Shown: positions 15,377 through 27,300, counted from the first letter of the stretch. The stretch: 41,350 bases of DNA from Bacteroidetes bacterium QH_7_62_13 (GCA_003023365.1 PXTG01000104.1:14284-55633), one strand, 5' to 3'. Numbers and translations: made by a program. The notes: generated from the letters alone by a model not told the origin.

Positions 15377-16639
15377 CTACGTATTCTCAAAATGCAGCGA
15401 TTCTCCCAGGTACGGGTGGTTCTGCGGGATCAATGAGTGACGGCGTAGGCGATACATCAGCGCCCCCGCAAAGATTCCCGTTAATCCCAACCAGCACGTA
15501 AAGTCGAGCCAATGGAAGCCGCCACTTTCGCGCAGGACCGGTATCGTTACCCAGTGTAGGTCAAACCAGTGCATCCCGATAAGCCAAACGGCCATGACGG
15601 AGAGGACGACGGACGTTCGCTTCGGGGCGCGCGGAAGAAGCACCAAGAACGGCACGACAAAGTGGAAAAGGACGAGGGCAGCGCTATGCCACTGCCATCC
15701 GTTTTGCAGCCGGTGCTGGAACCAGACCGTCTCTTCCGGAATTCCGCCGTACCAGTAGAGCATGTACTGGCTGAAGGCGATGTACGCCCAAAAAACCGTG
15801 AACCCGAACATGTATTTCCCGAGATCCTGGTAGTGCTCCTTGGTAATGACGCCTCGCAGGAGCCCCCCCGTCTTTTGCAACAGCAAGGCCACAAGTGCGA
15901 TGACCGACACGGCACTCAAGATCCCTCCGGAGAAGAAGTAGACCCCGAAAATGGTGGAAAACCAGTGTGGATCGGTGGACATGAGGATGTCGTAGCTCGC
16001 GAAGGCAAGCGTCACGCCCGTGAGTGGCAACCCCCAGGCACTCGTGCTGCGCAATTTGGCCGGAATGTCCGGATCCGGATCCACGTCTTGTCGCACCGAA
16101 AGGGTGTAGAGCCGGTAGGAGACAATCGTCCAGGCCGCAAAGTACAGCACGAGCCGAGCCCCCCAGAAGGGAATGTTCAGGTAGGCACGCTTGCCGGCCA
16201 GAATTTCGTCGTAGTGCGAACTACTTGGATCGTAAAGATCGGCGTGCGTCCAGTGGTACAGGTCGTGCATGCCGAAGAGCAACGGCACCCCCAGCAGAAG
16301 GAGCAAAGGGAAGGCCCAGATCAATCCCTCATTGATGCGATGCACGACGATACTCCACGAGGCTCGCGTGAGGTGGTGGAAAATGAGGAAGAGCAACCCC
16401 CCGAGAGCAGTCGTCAGTAGAAACGTCCAGCCAACGAGATACGCGAAGAAAAAGTCGTCCGGGCGTTGCCACCCCCCGAGGGCACTGATCACCAGCAGGG
16501 CCGCCCCCAGAAGGAAGGGCACGAGCCAGGAGCGTCGATCCCCGGTAAAGCGATAAGCCCGCTCGGCGGTCTCCCGGGTGGACTGAAGAGGGTCGACCAG
16601 CCACGAGAGCAGCGTATTTTGTTTTACAGAGTCGGCCAT
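15377..16639 (-). CDS. actF: alternative complex III subunit ActF (NrfD-like membrane subunit)
   Basis: A 420-aa polytopic membrane protein with about ten helices. It begins with a soluble stretch (TLLSWLVDPLQSTRETAERAY) and continues through helices such as WLVPFLLGAALLVISALGGW. Conserved ActF-like features are FHHLTRASWSIVVHRINEG near residue 90, WTHADLYDP, and HALVLFHFVVPF-type segments late in the protein. ActF is the second NrfD-related membrane subunit of the quinol:cytochrome c oxidoreductase. It pairs with ActC, which is taken to hold the quinol site. It follows actE by 75 bp. Confidence 0.9.
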   Translation of the reverse strand: MADSVKQNTLLSWLVDPLQSTRETAERAYRFTGDRRSWLVPFLLGAALLVISALGGWQRPDDFFFAYLVGWTFLLTTALGGLLFLIFHHLTRASWSIVVHRINEGLIWAFPLLLLLGVPLLFGMHDLYHWTHADLYDPSSSHYDEILAGKRAYLNIPFWGARLVLYFAAWTIVSYRLYTLSVRQDVDPDPDIPAKLRSTSAWGLPLTGVTLAFASYDILMSTDPHWFSTIFGVYFFSGGILSAVSVIALVALLLQKTGGLLRGVITKEHYQDLGKYMFGFTVFWAYIAFSQYMLYWYGGIPEETVWFQHRLQNGWQWHSAALVLFHFVVPFLVLLPRAPKRTSVVLSVMAVWLIGMHWFDLHWVTIPVLRESGGFHWLDFTCWLGLTGIFAGALMYRLRRHSLIPQNHPYLGESLHFENT

Positions 16640-16714
16640 GACGTCAGTGGTTCTTCAGAATCCAAGGCCGGAGTCAACCGGCAGCGGCAAATGAGTAATA
16701 GCGCGAATGGGCGA

Positions 16715-17392
16715 CTAGTCGGACACAGGACCCTTCGGTCCTGCCCCCGTTGTGTCTTTCACGGCCCCAATCGTCACCCCCGTCTCCTGCTCGATGCGAG
16801 CGCGCACGCTCTCCGGCAGGGATTCTACCTCCGTGTTTTGGCTGCGCTGGAGGGCCCGCACGTACGCCACGATGGCCCAACGGTCCCGCACCGGAATCTG
16901 CTGCGCGTACGACGGCATATTGCGCACCCCGTTCGCGATGACGTCGTACATGTAGCCGTCCGTCACCTGTCGGAGACGCTCATTGTGATAACTCGAAGCC
17001 GGTGTGTATCCGTAATCCCCCCGCATGATCACGCCGTTGCCCTTTCCGGACTTCCCGTGGCACGGGGTACAGAACGTCTCGTACTTCTTCTGCCCTCGCT
17101 CCAACACTTTTCGGTTTACGGCAATCGGAATGCGTTCGACGTACTCCCCATCGGAACCCCGGCCCCGATATATCTCAGTGCTGTCTCGAAGCAGTCCCCG
17201 GGCAACCGTCCCCGTGGGGGGCTTGCGCGTAGTCGCCTTGTCTTCAAAGAGGGGGTTGTACCCCTGGGCGTTAAACCGCTCCTGGAAATCCATATTCAGC
17301 TGCGGATGGATCGGGGGCGCTTCCGATCGCTGCCCCCGGCACCCTACGAGGAGGAGCGCAGTCAGAAGTCCGGTAACGAGGAGGCGTCGCAT
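16715..17392 (-). CDS. actE: alternative complex III subunit ActE, monoheme cytochrome c lipoprotein
   Basis: A 225-aa protein from the ATG at 17392; the longer frame to 17503 overlaps actD and is not protein-like. It has a lipoprotein signal with lipobox Cys18 (TALLLVGC). A single heme c motif, CTPCH (Cys108, Cys111, His112), lies within FCTPCHGKSGKGNGV, with a later NMPSYAQQIP supplying a likely Met ligand. Lipid anchoring on the periplasmic face and one heme match ActE, which passes electrons from ActA/ActB towards the oxidase. Confidence 0.92.
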   Translation of the reverse strand: MRRLLVTGLLTALLLVGCRGQRSEAPPIHPQLNMDFQERFNAQGYNPLFEDKATTRKPPTGTVARGLLRDSTEIYRGRGSDGEYVERIPIAVNRKVLERGQKKYETFCTPCHGKSGKGNGVIMRGDYGYTPASSYHNERLRQVTDGYMYDVIANGVRNMPSYAQQIPVRDRWAIVAYVRALQRSQNTEVESLPESVRARIEQETGVTIGAVKDTTGAGPKGPVSD

Positions 17393-17450
17393 TGGTGGTC
17401 GAAAGGAATCTCGGAAGGAAAAAAACGTCAGTCGCTGAGGCACGAGGGCG

Positions 17451-18059
17451 TCACGAGTCGGCCAGGCCGTCGTCCTGCACGAGCTCGATGTGCACGGCCC
17501 CAAGGTTGCGCAGCATTTTGGCGGTCTCTTCGGCGTCGAACTGCTCGTCGCTGGCGGCCACGTGGAGGAAGAACCGATCGTCGGTCACGCCTTCGAACCG
17601 ATCGGAATAGAACAACGGATTGTAGGGACGCGGCAAGCCGTTCAGGGCGAGCATGCCCGCCACGGCCCCGAATCCCGCGAACAACACCGTCAACTCGAAC
17701 ATGATGGGCACCGAGGGTTCGACGGCGAAGAAGGGCTTTCCGCTAATGTTGAGGGGATAATCGACGGCACCGGTCCACCATTGTAGAAGACAAGCCGTCG
17801 CAAATCCCGTAAGGCCTCCGAAGAAGGTCGACACCCCGACGCCCACCGCATTTCCCAACCCCATCGCGTCGTCCATCCCGTGGATGGGAAACGGGCTGTG
17901 GGCATCGAAGTGACGGTACCCCTCCTTTCTCGTCGCCTCGGCCGCATCCAACAATACCCCGGGATTCGGGAACTCCGCCAGCAGGCCGTAGACCTGATCG
18001 GCGTCGCTCTCGTAGATCCCCATCGAGGCCTTCACTTCCTGAATCAAGGTACGCAACAT
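17451..18059 (-). CDS. actD: alternative complex III subunit ActD (DUF3341 family)
   Basis: A 202-aa protein from the ATG at 18059 (MLRTLIQEVKASMGIYE). The order is a short soluble N-terminal domain, HSPFPIHGMDDAMGLG at its junction with the membrane, and two helices (about 70-90 and 110-135, including FELTVLFAGFGAVAGMLAL). A soluble tail DRFFLHVAASDEQFDAEET follows. This is the standard ActD pattern in ACIII operons. The protein has no cofactor motif and is a structural subunit. Confidence 0.93.
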   Translation of the reverse strand: MLRTLIQEVKASMGIYESDADQVYGLLAEFPNPGVLLDAAEATRKEGYRHFDAHSPFPIHGMDDAMGLGNAVGVGVSTFFGGLTGFATACLLQWWTGAVDYPLNISGKPFFAVEPSVPIMFELTVLFAGFGAVAGMLALNGLPRPYNPLFYSDRFEGVTDDRFFLHVAASDEQFDAEETAKMLRNLGAVHIELVQDDGLADS

Positions 18060-18113
18060 GGCAGGGTTCGGAGTGCGCAAAAGGTGAGTGAGTACACAAT
18101 CAAACGGGGACCG

Positions 18114-19640
18114 TTAGGCCTCTCCCTCGTCCGTATCCGGCTGCTCAAGGGACGCGACCTTGGCGGGACGGATGTAGGGTTCCCCATCCCCTTCAGCGTG
18201 CCCGTTCCCCGCAGCCCGTCCGTCGCCGCCGTCGTAGTGGTGCGGATCGGCCTGCGGCATAATTCCCTTCACCTCCGCCATCGCCACCATGGGCACAAAC
18301 CGGAGGAATAGCAGGAAGAGCGTGAAGAACAGCCCGAACGAGCCGACGAGCGTGCCGATGTCGACCCAGGTGGGCTCGAAGTAGCCCCAGGAGCTCGGGA
18401 GGAAATCGCGGTGGAGCGACGTGATTGTAATGACGAAGCGCTCAAACCACATCCCGATGTTCACAAAAATCGAGAGGACGAACATGACGGGAATCGAGCG
18501 CCGAAGCTTCTTCGACCAAAAGAGTTGAGGCGTGATTAGATTGCACGTCATCATAATCCAGTACGCCCAGGCGTAGGGCCCAAAGGCTCGGTTAATGAAG
18601 GCGTACTGCTCATACTCAACCCCTGAGTACCACGCCATGAAGAACTCGGTGATGTAGGCAAACCCTACGATCGTCCCGGTCACCAGGATGATAATATTCA
18701 TCTTCTCCAGGTGATCGATCGTGATCACGTTCTTCAGGCCGTACACCTCCCGCGTGATCACCATGAGGGTCACAACCATGGCGAACCCCGAGAAGATGGC
18801 TCCGGCGACGAAGTACGGCGGGAAAATGGTCGTATGCCATCCCGGCAGGACCGACACCGCGAAGTCAAACGACACGACCGAGTGCACCGAAAGAACCAGC
18901 GGCGTGGCGAGACCGGCAAGCAGAAGGTATGCCTTTTCGTAATTGCGCCAATGGCGGTTGGCCCCCGTCCAGCCCAGCGAGAAGAAGCCAAGAATGCGCT
19001 TGCGCCAGAAGTTCTCGGCCCGGTCCCGGAGGGTCGCAAGGTCAGGGACGAGGCCGACGTACCAGAAGACGAGCGACACAATGAAGTAGCTAGAGACCGC
19101 AAAGACGTCCCAGAGCAGCGGACTCTTAAACTGCGGCCACATCTCCATCTGGTTCGGAATCGGAAGCGTCCAGTAGATAACCCAGACGCGCCCAACGTGA
19201 AAGGTCGGCCAGATGAGGGCGCAGACCACCGCAAAGAGCGTCATGGCCTCCGCCGCACGGTTAATGGCCGTGCGCCAGTGCTGTCGGAAGAGAAAGAGGA
19301 TGGCCGAAATCAACGTCCCGGCGTGCCCGATCCCCACCCAGAACACAAAGTTCACGATGGGCCATCCCCACCCGACCGGCTGATTGTTCCCCCACACGCC
19401 AATGCCATTCCACACCACGTACGCGAGGAGGGCCAGCAGAAGAAGCGCTCCGGAAAGCGACGCCGCGAAGGCGATGTACCACGCCAGTGGGGCCTTCTTC
19501 TCAGTATGCCGCGACACCATCTCGGTGATGTCGTGGAAGGAGAGATCGCCGCGCACCAGTTGCCCGTGCCCCCCTCCCGCCCCCTCCTGGGGCCTCGACG
19601 GCTCAGCCGGAAGTGTCTTGTCGTCCTCAGTATTCGCCAC
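18114..19640 (-). CDS. actC: alternative complex III subunit ActC (NrfD-type quinol-oxidising membrane protein)
   Basis: A 508-aa protein from a GTG at 19640 ([10 protein letters not shown]). It has about ten membrane helices of the NrfD/PsrC type. Characteristic stretches are [60 protein letters not shown] and [18 protein letters not shown]. ActC carries the quinol-binding site of the complex in the cytoplasmic membrane. It sits 45 bp after actB and 55 bp before actD. The acidic C-terminal extension is common in halophile proteins. Confidence 0.93.
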   Translation of the reverse strand: MANTEDDKTLPAEPSRPQEGAGGGHGQLVRGDLSFHDITEMVSRHTEKKAPLAWYIAFAASLSGALLLLALLAYVVWNGIGVWGNNQPVGWGWPIVNFVFWVGIGHAGTLISAILFLFRQHWRTAINRAAEAMTLFAVVCALIWPTFHVGRVWVIYWTLPIPNQMEMWPQFKSPLLWDVFAVSSYFIVSLVFWYVGLVPDLATLRDRAENFWRKRILGFFSLGWTGANRHWRNYEKAYLLLAGLATPLVLSVHSVVSFDFAVSVLPGWHTTIFPPYFVAGAIFSGFAMVVTLMVITREVYGLKNVITIDHLEKMNIIILVTGTIVGFAYITEFFMAWYSGVEYEQYAFINRAFGPYAWAYWIMMTCNLITPQLFWSKKLRRSIPVMFVLSIFVNIGMWFERFVITITSLHRDFLPSSWGYFEPTWVDIGTLVGSFGLFFTLFLLFLRFVPMVAMAEVKGIMPQADPHHYDGGDGRAAGNGHAEGDGEPYIRPAKVASLEQPDTDEGEA

Positions 19641-19684
19641 GGCTACGTCAAATCGATTCTACAATGACTCGAAAAGCGGCCCTC

Positions 19685-22600
19685 CTACGCGTCGGCCGCA
19701 GCCACCGCGTCGGCGTCCTGCTCGGAGGAAAGCGCCTCCTCAATGCGCGGATTCGTATTCCGCACGCGCCCCAGGTAGGACAGGCGCGGCTTCGTATTGA
19801 GGTAGGCCATCAGCTCGTACCGGCGCGGATTCTGCTTCTCCTCGACGACGTCACTCTCAGGATTGTTGAGGTCCCCGAAGGTGATCGCGTCGGTCGGGCA
19901 GGCCTGCTGACACGCCGTCTCTACCTCGTTGGGACGGAGATCCCGGTCCTCGTTGTCGGCCTGTTGCTGGCTCTGGCGAATGCGCTGGACGCACCAGGAG
20001 CATTTCTCCATCACTCCCCGCGTGCGCACGGTCACCTCCGGATTCTGCGCCATCTGCACCTCGGTCGGCAAGGTCTTCGTCCAGTCGAAGAAGTTGAAGC
20101 GCCGCACCTTGTAGGGGCAGTTGTTGGCGCAGTACCGCGTGCCGATGCAGCGGTTGTAAATCATCTGATTCGTGCCGTCGGGGGAGTGGAGGGTCGCCGC
20201 CACCGGACAGACCGACTCGCACGGCGCATTCTCGCAATGCTGGCACATTACCGGCTGCATCAGCATCTCCGGATCTTCGGCGCCCTCGTCCCCCTCCGTC
20301 ACGTAGTACCGGTCGTTCCGAATCCAGTACATGTGCCGCCCATTGCTCACCTCTTCCTTCCCCACCACCTGCACATTATTCTCGCTCGTACACGCAACGA
20401 CGCAGGCGTTGCAGCCCGTGCAGGTGTTGAGGTCAATGGACATTCCCCACTGATTCTGGTAGTAGGGGTTGTCCTTCATCGCGGGCTGGTCCTTGGGATG
20501 ATTCTCCTCCCAGACCATCGGGTATTCCTGGTAGCCCTCCACGTTCGGCGCTCCGTGCTCGCCGTGTCCGCCCTCTCCCCCTCCATGCTCTCCCTCCCCC
20601 GAGTGGCCGGTCGTATCGGCGGGCGCTCCGTCGCCGGCGTGTGCCCCGCCCTGTGCCTGTTTGTCCGTCGGAATGTCGGAAAGGGTGTGCGCGTCGGTGC
20701 CCGTGCCGGCAGTGAGGCCGTACCCGTCTTCCGAGTGGACCGCCTCGCCGGTCCCGTGCCCGTCGCCCCCGTGCCCAAGCTCCGGCACCGAATCAGGTAA
20801 TCGCTGTCGACCTTCGAAACCTCAGCGCCCGTCGCGACCCGATCGCCGACCGGTCGGAGCGGCGCCACGTTGCTCCCCACCACGTCCACCGGATTGCCGT
20901 CCGCGTCGAGCCCGCCCGCAATCGGGGCCGGGTTGTACACGTCCTTCTCGTCGGTCACGTCCCAGAACGGCGTGTCGTAGCCGTCCCGGGTCGTCGAAAG
21001 GGTCCGTCCGTAGCCGAGGGTGACGCCAATCGACCCGTCCGGGTGCCCCGGCTGGATCCAGACCGGAAGCTCCACGGATTCGCCATCGACCGCCAGTTCA
21101 ATGCGGTCGGCGTAAAAGTTGCCCTCACTGTAGTCGACCTCCAGGCCCAACTCGTCGGCCGTAGCCGGACTCACGGTCGCCACGTTGTCCCACACGATCT
21201 TCGTGACGGGGTCGGGCAGCTCCTGCATCCAGGCGTTGTTGGAAAAGCGGCCGTCCAGCAACGTCGGGTCCCGCCGGAAGACAACCTCCAGCCCCTCGTC
21301 GCCCGGGGCCGACAGATCCGGTACCTGGGCCGTCCCGACCGATGCGCGTTCAAACTGCGTGTTTTCTAAGTACCCGTCGTGAAGAACTTGGCGCCACTGC
21401 TCTTCGAAGGCCTGCCCGAGGCGGGCGCGCCACTGCTCCCGCACGAGGTCGTACCCGTTGGCATCCACGCCCGTGCCGAGCACGTTGAGGACCTCAATAT
21501 CGGAGTGGGCGTCGTCGTAGAGGGGCTCGATGAGCGGCTGAATAACCGACAGCGTGCCGTCGTAAGCCCGGCCGTCGCCCCACCGTTCCAGGTAATGAGT
21601 GCGCGGGACGTGCCACCGGCTGGCCCGAGCCGTCTCGTTGCGGAGACGCCCACAGTGAACGGAATGTCGCACGTTTGCGAGCGCCTCCTCAAACCCGAGC
21701 TCGGCGGGTGCGTCGTAGACCGGGTTTACGCCGACCATGAAAAGCGAATCGATCCGGTCTTCGCGCATGTCCGACACGAGGTCGGCGAAGGACTCGTCCT
21801 GCGATTCGGGGTCGGAAGCGTCGGGCTCAAACAGCGTGACGGTAGTGCCGAGGCCGCCAAGCTGCTGGTTGATCGCCATCGACAGGGCGTGCACCTCGGG
21901 CGGCTGGGTTTCCCCCGCCAGGACAACCCCTCGCGATCCGGCCTCTCGGAGATCACGGGCAATCTCCCGAAGATAGACACGCTCCCTCTCGCTCCAATCG
22001 GCATCGGGGGCCGCCCCTACTCCCAGTTCCGCCCCGAGCGCGGCGGCAAACAATTTGATGCGGCGGGCCTGCATGCGAAGGCGGTGGTCGGCCGAACCGC
22101 CGGTCGTGGAAAATTGGCTCTCCACCGCGTAGAGACGGCTCATGTCGTCGTCCGCATCTTCGAGCCGACGCCCGTCCGCGAATGACTGGGTGTTGTGCAG
22201 GAAGTCCCGGTGCCGCCCGTCGAGAACGTCTGAGTCGAGACTGAGGATGACCTCGGCCTCTCCTAGGTTGTACCGGGGACGCAGCGGGCGTCCAAAGGCC
22301 TGCTGCGTACCGAGACGGGCCGGGTTGTCGCCGGTCGCGGAGTAGGTCACCCAGCGCAGGTTATCAAACCGATCCGCCATCCGCTGACGCATGGCCTGCA
22401 CGGTGGGGGAGGAATTTTCCTCCACGATCACCGCCACATTTTGCTGCCGGTCGAGCTGGCGGCAGAAATCGACGAAGTCACTCCACGTCGTCTCGGTCCC
22501 TCCCTGCCGAACCGAGCGCGATCGATCAGGGTCGTACAGATTGAGGACGGACGCCTGTTCGAAGCCGCTCGTGCCGGTTTGCCCCATCGGGTGATCCCCG

Positions 22601-22992
22601 TTGCCCTCCACCTTCGTCGGGCGCCCCTCGTTGCTTTCGACGAGGACCGGCCGCAGCACGTCACGGAAGGGCATCCCCGTCGCGTACTGCTGCGGAACCC
22701 CGGGCATGACTTCGTCCGTGCCGCGCGTGTACGGCAGGATTTTTTCTTCGGGCCGCCGGCACCCCGAAAGCCCCGCCATCGCCATGGCTGCTCCCATAAG
22801 CTGGAGAAACTGACGCCGAGACGCCCCGCTGGGGGGCTCGCTGTCACCTGGCCCAAACTCCAGACGATCTTCGTCGTCCGAGGAGGACGCCTCCTCTTCA
22901 AGCTCGGCGGGATGTCGCCAGAATGTCGGTCCCGACGTATCGGACTGAGGATCTGAACTCTCGTCGGGATCGATTACATCAAGTTCGATCAT
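19685..22992 (-). pseudogene. actB: alternative complex III subunit ActB (molybdopterin-oxidoreductase-like plus FeS domain), split by a one-base frameshift
   Basis: Two frames form one ActB of about 1,100 aa. The first (22992 to about 20797) has FWRHPAELEE, a twin-arginine signal SRRQFLQLMG followed by a possible lipobox Cys, and a large molybdopterin-oxidoreductase-like domain that in ACIII carries no Mo cofactor. The second (about 20800 to 19685) has the ferredoxin-like domain with [37 protein letters not shown], and CSWC with ACQQACP. Together these fit the usual three [4Fe-4S] and one [3Fe-4S] clusters. Shifting one base near 20797 restores [13 protein letters not shown] in place of YLIRCRSLG, so a single missing nucleotide explains the break. 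A His/Gly-rich linker joins the two halves. A sequencing error is a simple explanation. Confidence 0.92.
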
Positions 22993-23101
22993 ACTGTGCG
23001 TTCGCGTTGCGGGTTGGGCGTTGGGGCGTCAGGGGGGGTGCGCTGAACGGCTGGCCCCGGTTGAAGCCAACGACAAACGCACCCCCCTCTACGAAAGACG
23101 A

Positions 23102-23755
23102 TTAGTAGTGACAGGCCGAACAGTTGGTCGGCGGCTGGATCCCCTCCGCACGAACTCGATCCAGGTTGCGCTCCACGAAGTTTGCGGGCTGGGTGTACCC
23201 CATCGTTGTAACCTCGTCGTTGGGCCGCAGGTAAAGCTCCGGCTCCCGGTGGCACTCCAGACACCACCCCATCGATAGGGGCTCAGCCTGATATACCCCT
23301 TCCTCCCCCATCTTGTCGATACGCCCGTGACAGGTCTCACAACCGACTCCCTTATTCACGTGAGACGCGTGGCTGAAGTTGGCGTAGTCGGGCAGGTGAT
23401 GCACCTTCGTCCACTGGATTGGAACGTCGTTCGCCCAACTCTGCCGTACCTTCTGGAGCTTCGCGGAGTTGGTCTTAATCTGGCCGTGGCAATTCATGCA
23501 CGTCTGGGTAGAGGGCACATTCGCGTGCTTCGAGTTCTCCACATTGGTATGGCAGTACTGACAGTCCATTCCAAGCTTCCCTGCGTGGAGCTGGTGACTG
23601 TAGGGTACCGGCTGATCTGGCTGGTACCCAACCGTCGTAAACTCCGGCGAGAAGTAGTACCACACCAGAAAAATCAACGCCACGCCCCCAAGCAACGAGC
23701 CCACCAGGGAGAGGATCGGCAGGGTATTGGCCCTTTTCGGAAATATTTGTGGCAT
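23102..23755 (-). CDS. actA: alternative complex III subunit ActA, pentaheme cytochrome c
   Basis: A 217-aa protein from the ATG at 23755 (MPQIFPKRANTL); an 18-codon extension upstream is not protein-like. One N-terminal membrane anchor (about 11-33) is followed by five CxxCH heme motifs: CQYCH (65-69), CMNCH (86-90), CETCH, CLECH and a C-terminal CSACH. That matches the pentaheme ActA of the Rhodothermus type. It receives electrons from the FeS domain of ActB and is the first gene of the operon. Confidence 0.94.
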   Translation of the reverse strand: MPQIFPKRANTLPILSLVGSLLGGVALIFLVWYYFSPEFTTVGYQPDQPVPYSHQLHAGKLGMDCQYCHTNVENSKHANVPSTQTCMNCHGQIKTNSAKLQKVRQSWANDVPIQWTKVHHLPDYANFSHASHVNKGVGCETCHGRIDKMGEEGVYQAEPLSMGWCLECHREPELYLRPNDEVTTMGYTQPANFVERNLDRVRAEGIQPPTNCSACHY

Positions 23756-24340
23756 ACGGATGCAGCGTTCAACAGTGAGCGACCGGACCTGAAGCGATCG
23801 GCCCCGCAAATACGTGGACGAGAGCCCCCTTCAGTCGACATTTCCAAATCTCATGCCGATTGAGCGACCCGAGAAGGGTCTCCACACAGGTTGGAGACGT
23901 CTTCTTTTGTTTCGGAGGAGTACCCTCGTCACGGGTAGAACATACGACAGAGTCACGAGCAAACCCAAGATCTTCACAATCTTTATGGCAAACCCTTCGC
24001 GATTTCCTCCAAACCTTAACTGTACGCAATTAGCGGTCGTTAAAAGCGTTACCGGTACGCGCGTTCAGAATAAGTCGGGAGGATCTTCACGACCAGACGC
24101 GTAGGATTGTTTGCCCCCAGGACGAAAAAAGGACGCAACGCTGGAACGGATTTGCTGATCGTCCGCGACGTCGCAGGTGTGGCACCGATCGTCCAGATGT
24201 GCGAGGAGCTATCAACGAGTGGAACTCGTTCAACATTTCGTTTCCGCCCCCTCCCCATCAACAATAGGAGAAAACTCTTGAACTGGCAGCTACACATCGG
24301 CTGCTCTCCGACCGATGGGGTCGCCCCCACCACTTCTTTT
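23756..24340 (-). other. leader region of the respiratory operon
   Basis: About 585 bp between actA and the large secreted-protein gene, with no supported gene. It should hold the act operon promoter. A weak Bacteroidota-style pair (TTTG ... TGGGTTTG, plus-strand 23960-23992, 21-bp spacer) is present on the minus strand but has a mismatch at the key A. No good TTGACA/TATAAT pair was found there. Confidence 0.3.
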
Positions 24341-27300
24341 CTACCGGACCCGCACCATTTTCTTCGTCGCCGTGAAGTCGCCGGCCTCGATCCGGTAGAA
24401 ATACACCCCACTCCCAGCCGGGGTCCGATGTTGGGTTTTTCCTCGCCATCGCACCTCGTGAAGCCCCGGCCCCTGCTTTTCCTCCTGAACCAAGGTTCGT
24501 ACTCGCCGTCCCAGCACATCGTAAATCTCAATCGTTACCTCCCGCTCCTCGGAAAGCGTGTATGACAGCGTCGTCGCCTTCCCGAAGGGATTCGGGTAAT
24601 TCGCCCGAAGCTCGTTCTCGAAGGAATTAAGCTCAATCCCTTCACTTTCGGACCGTGCAAACGCCTCCGTTCCGACGACTATTTTCAGTCGCCGGCGTTC
24701 GCCTGCCCCAAGCTCCAACACCCTTCCGGGGGCAACGCGCTGTTCTCGACCCAGGTCCAGCAGGTAGCTCTCCTGACCGCTCGGCAGTCCGCCCTCACTG
24801 TCGAGTTCCAGCCGGGCCTCCTGTACCTCGCCCGACTGATTGGACAAGACCAGTTCCCAAACCCGTCCGTCCCGGGAGGGGGGCTTAAAGCTTCCCGCGT
24901 GCGGCACCGTCCGGCCCGAGAGGTTCTCCACAACCGATAGCCGGACCGTGGCTCCAATCGGCGGCGCCTGGGCGAAGTCGAGCCCATCCCGACCGACCTC
25001 CGCCTCCTCTCGGAGTCCCATCCACACCTGGTGGGGCTTTCCATTTTCAGGATTCGCTCTCAGCCGCAGTGTGTATTGCTTCTTCTTCGAGGAGGAAGTC
25101 TGCTTCGTAGAATCCGTCTTGGCGGCGGCAGTCGTCGACTCATCCGTCGGCAGTGCCCCTGTCTCCGGTACCGAGCGATCTATCGGCGTGCCCTCCGGGG
25201 TACCGTCCGCCTGTGGGGGAGTAGAACGCCCCGTTCTCGTTGCCGTGGAGGGCATGTCAGTGAGATTGCTTCCACGAAGGGCCACAGGTCGCCGCTCGGT
25301 TCTGGCCTGCGCCTCCTCCGTCTCTTCGCCTCCTCCAGATCCAGAACTCACGGGGGGAATAATCAACGTGTCTCGTTCGGGCACGCGCACAAACGCCCCT
25401 TCCCACGGCCGCAACAGATCCTGTCCATATTGATACTGCCCCCCAGTGTAAACAACCGGTCCGTCGATCGCAGTCGGATCGAGCCCCGACGCAGCCCGCA
25501 CTGTGTCCCACGACACCGTGTACCCGAACGGACTGCCTACCTGATTCCATCCCCTTTCCAACGGTACGCGACGGGCCTGCCCTCCCTTCACCGTTCGGCC
25601 TGATCCCAGCTCCAAGTCGTCCCCCGCGGCCGTAATCAACCAAAACCCCTGCCCCGCCCTTAAACTGTCGAGAGAGGGAAACTCCACGTTGCCTCCGCTC
25701 TCTCCCGCGGACGGCCTCCACCGCAGAACCCGCCACTCGGCCGGGTCGTAGTCCCCGTAGCTTCGCTCCAGGGCGGCCTTGCCCCCACCCTCCGGGACCG
25801 CCGACACGGTCACCATGCGGTAGCTCTGGGGACCGAGCGAGACCGGGGCCGTCAGGCTGTCAAACGACACCGGGATGTGTGCGGGGGCGCTCCGGGCCGC
25901 CTTAGGACCTCCCGCCGGTGTCGTTAGCGTGTCGGGTCCAGACGCTAAGATTGTATAGTAGTCGATGCCCCGCGTAGTCACTAACGAATCTGGGACCGTA
26001 GCCGTCAGTTGGAGGCTCGTCTCCGACGAGTCGGTCCCCTCAACCGGGATTGCTTGGTAGCCGACGGTTCCCCCCTTCCGGACATACATGGCGCGTTCAG
26101 ACCGGGCCTGGAAGCCCCCGTCCAGCGTCGTCGTTAGAGTTGCCGGTTCCCCGCGCGTCACCTCCCCCGGCTCCACAGTCACCCGCACGCCCCGTCCCAC
26201 CAGCCGCGTCGTGTCCGCGCCTCCTTCGGCGGCGGTGGCCGTCAGGATCGCAGCGCGATTCCCGGTGGCCGACGGTTCAAAGGAAACCGCGACCGTTCGC
26301 GTCTCGCCCGGGTCGAGCGGTCCGTCTCCATCGTCCACAATCCGATAATCATCGGCGTCCGCCCCCTCAAGGCTCACCTGGACATCCGACAGGACCGCCT
26401 CTCCCTCGTTTTTAATATCCAGCGTGGGGGTCCGCCGCCCCTGCCCAACCTGTGCGGCTCCGGCCCGGACGATGTCCTCCAACACCGACAGCCGCACGGT
26501 CCGGGTCGAAAACGTCCGCGCACTCGCCTCAACCGTGTCCACGTCGTTCCCCGCCCGGGTAGCGAACGTGTACGACGTGCCCGACGTCAGTCCCTCGACC
26601 TCTGCACTCACCACCCGATCAACCGTCGAGTCGACTGGGGTTTCCAGGGCCGATGCCGTATCGGCCATGGAGGGACGATCGGTTGGATAATACGGAAACT
26701 GCACGTCCGTCGTGCCCCCCGCCGGGTTGACGGTTCCGTACAGGGTGGCCGACGTGTCGATCACCCCCGATACCGAATCCGTCCGGGCCACTGGCGCCGA
26801 GGGAGTTGTGGCGAAGGGTTCGGCTGTGCTCCTCACGGAGTCAATCAATGACGCCGCGACAACACGGTAGCGATATTCCGTCCCTGGCAGCAGAGAGTCC
26901 GGGGCCCTCTCCGAGACGGGCTGATCGAGCGTCAAGTCCGTTGTGAGTGTGTCCGCCGCGTACACCGAGGTGTCGCCGGTGGCTCGATTCTCAAGGGCGA
27001 AGTACACCCGTACCGGTTCTCCCCCTGGATTGACCGTTCCATTCAAGGTAGCGCTGCTGTCGCTGACTGAGGAGGCTGGATCGGCCGTCACCGAGACGTC
27101 GCGGGCATCGGGCGACGGACCTATCCCCGTCAGCGTGAAGGAACGAAGATCGTAGAGCGCAACATCCCGCCGATTGGTAAATGAGCCATCATCACTGTAC
27201 CCCGCTTGGACCAGTTCGTCTTCTCCGTCCCCATTGTTTTCGGAGATGGTCGTGTTCGCACCGTTGCTGCCATCATCTCCCGCCATTACGAGATCCAATT

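Noticed and set aside
16466-17704. A 412-codon plus-strand frame over actF, actE and actD
   Set aside because: Arg/Pro-rich shadow of three recognised genes, with no motif or signal of its own.
19613-20800. A 395-codon plus-strand frame opposite actB
   Set aside because: Low-complexity Arg/Val/Leu/His-rich shadow of the FeS domain of ActB.
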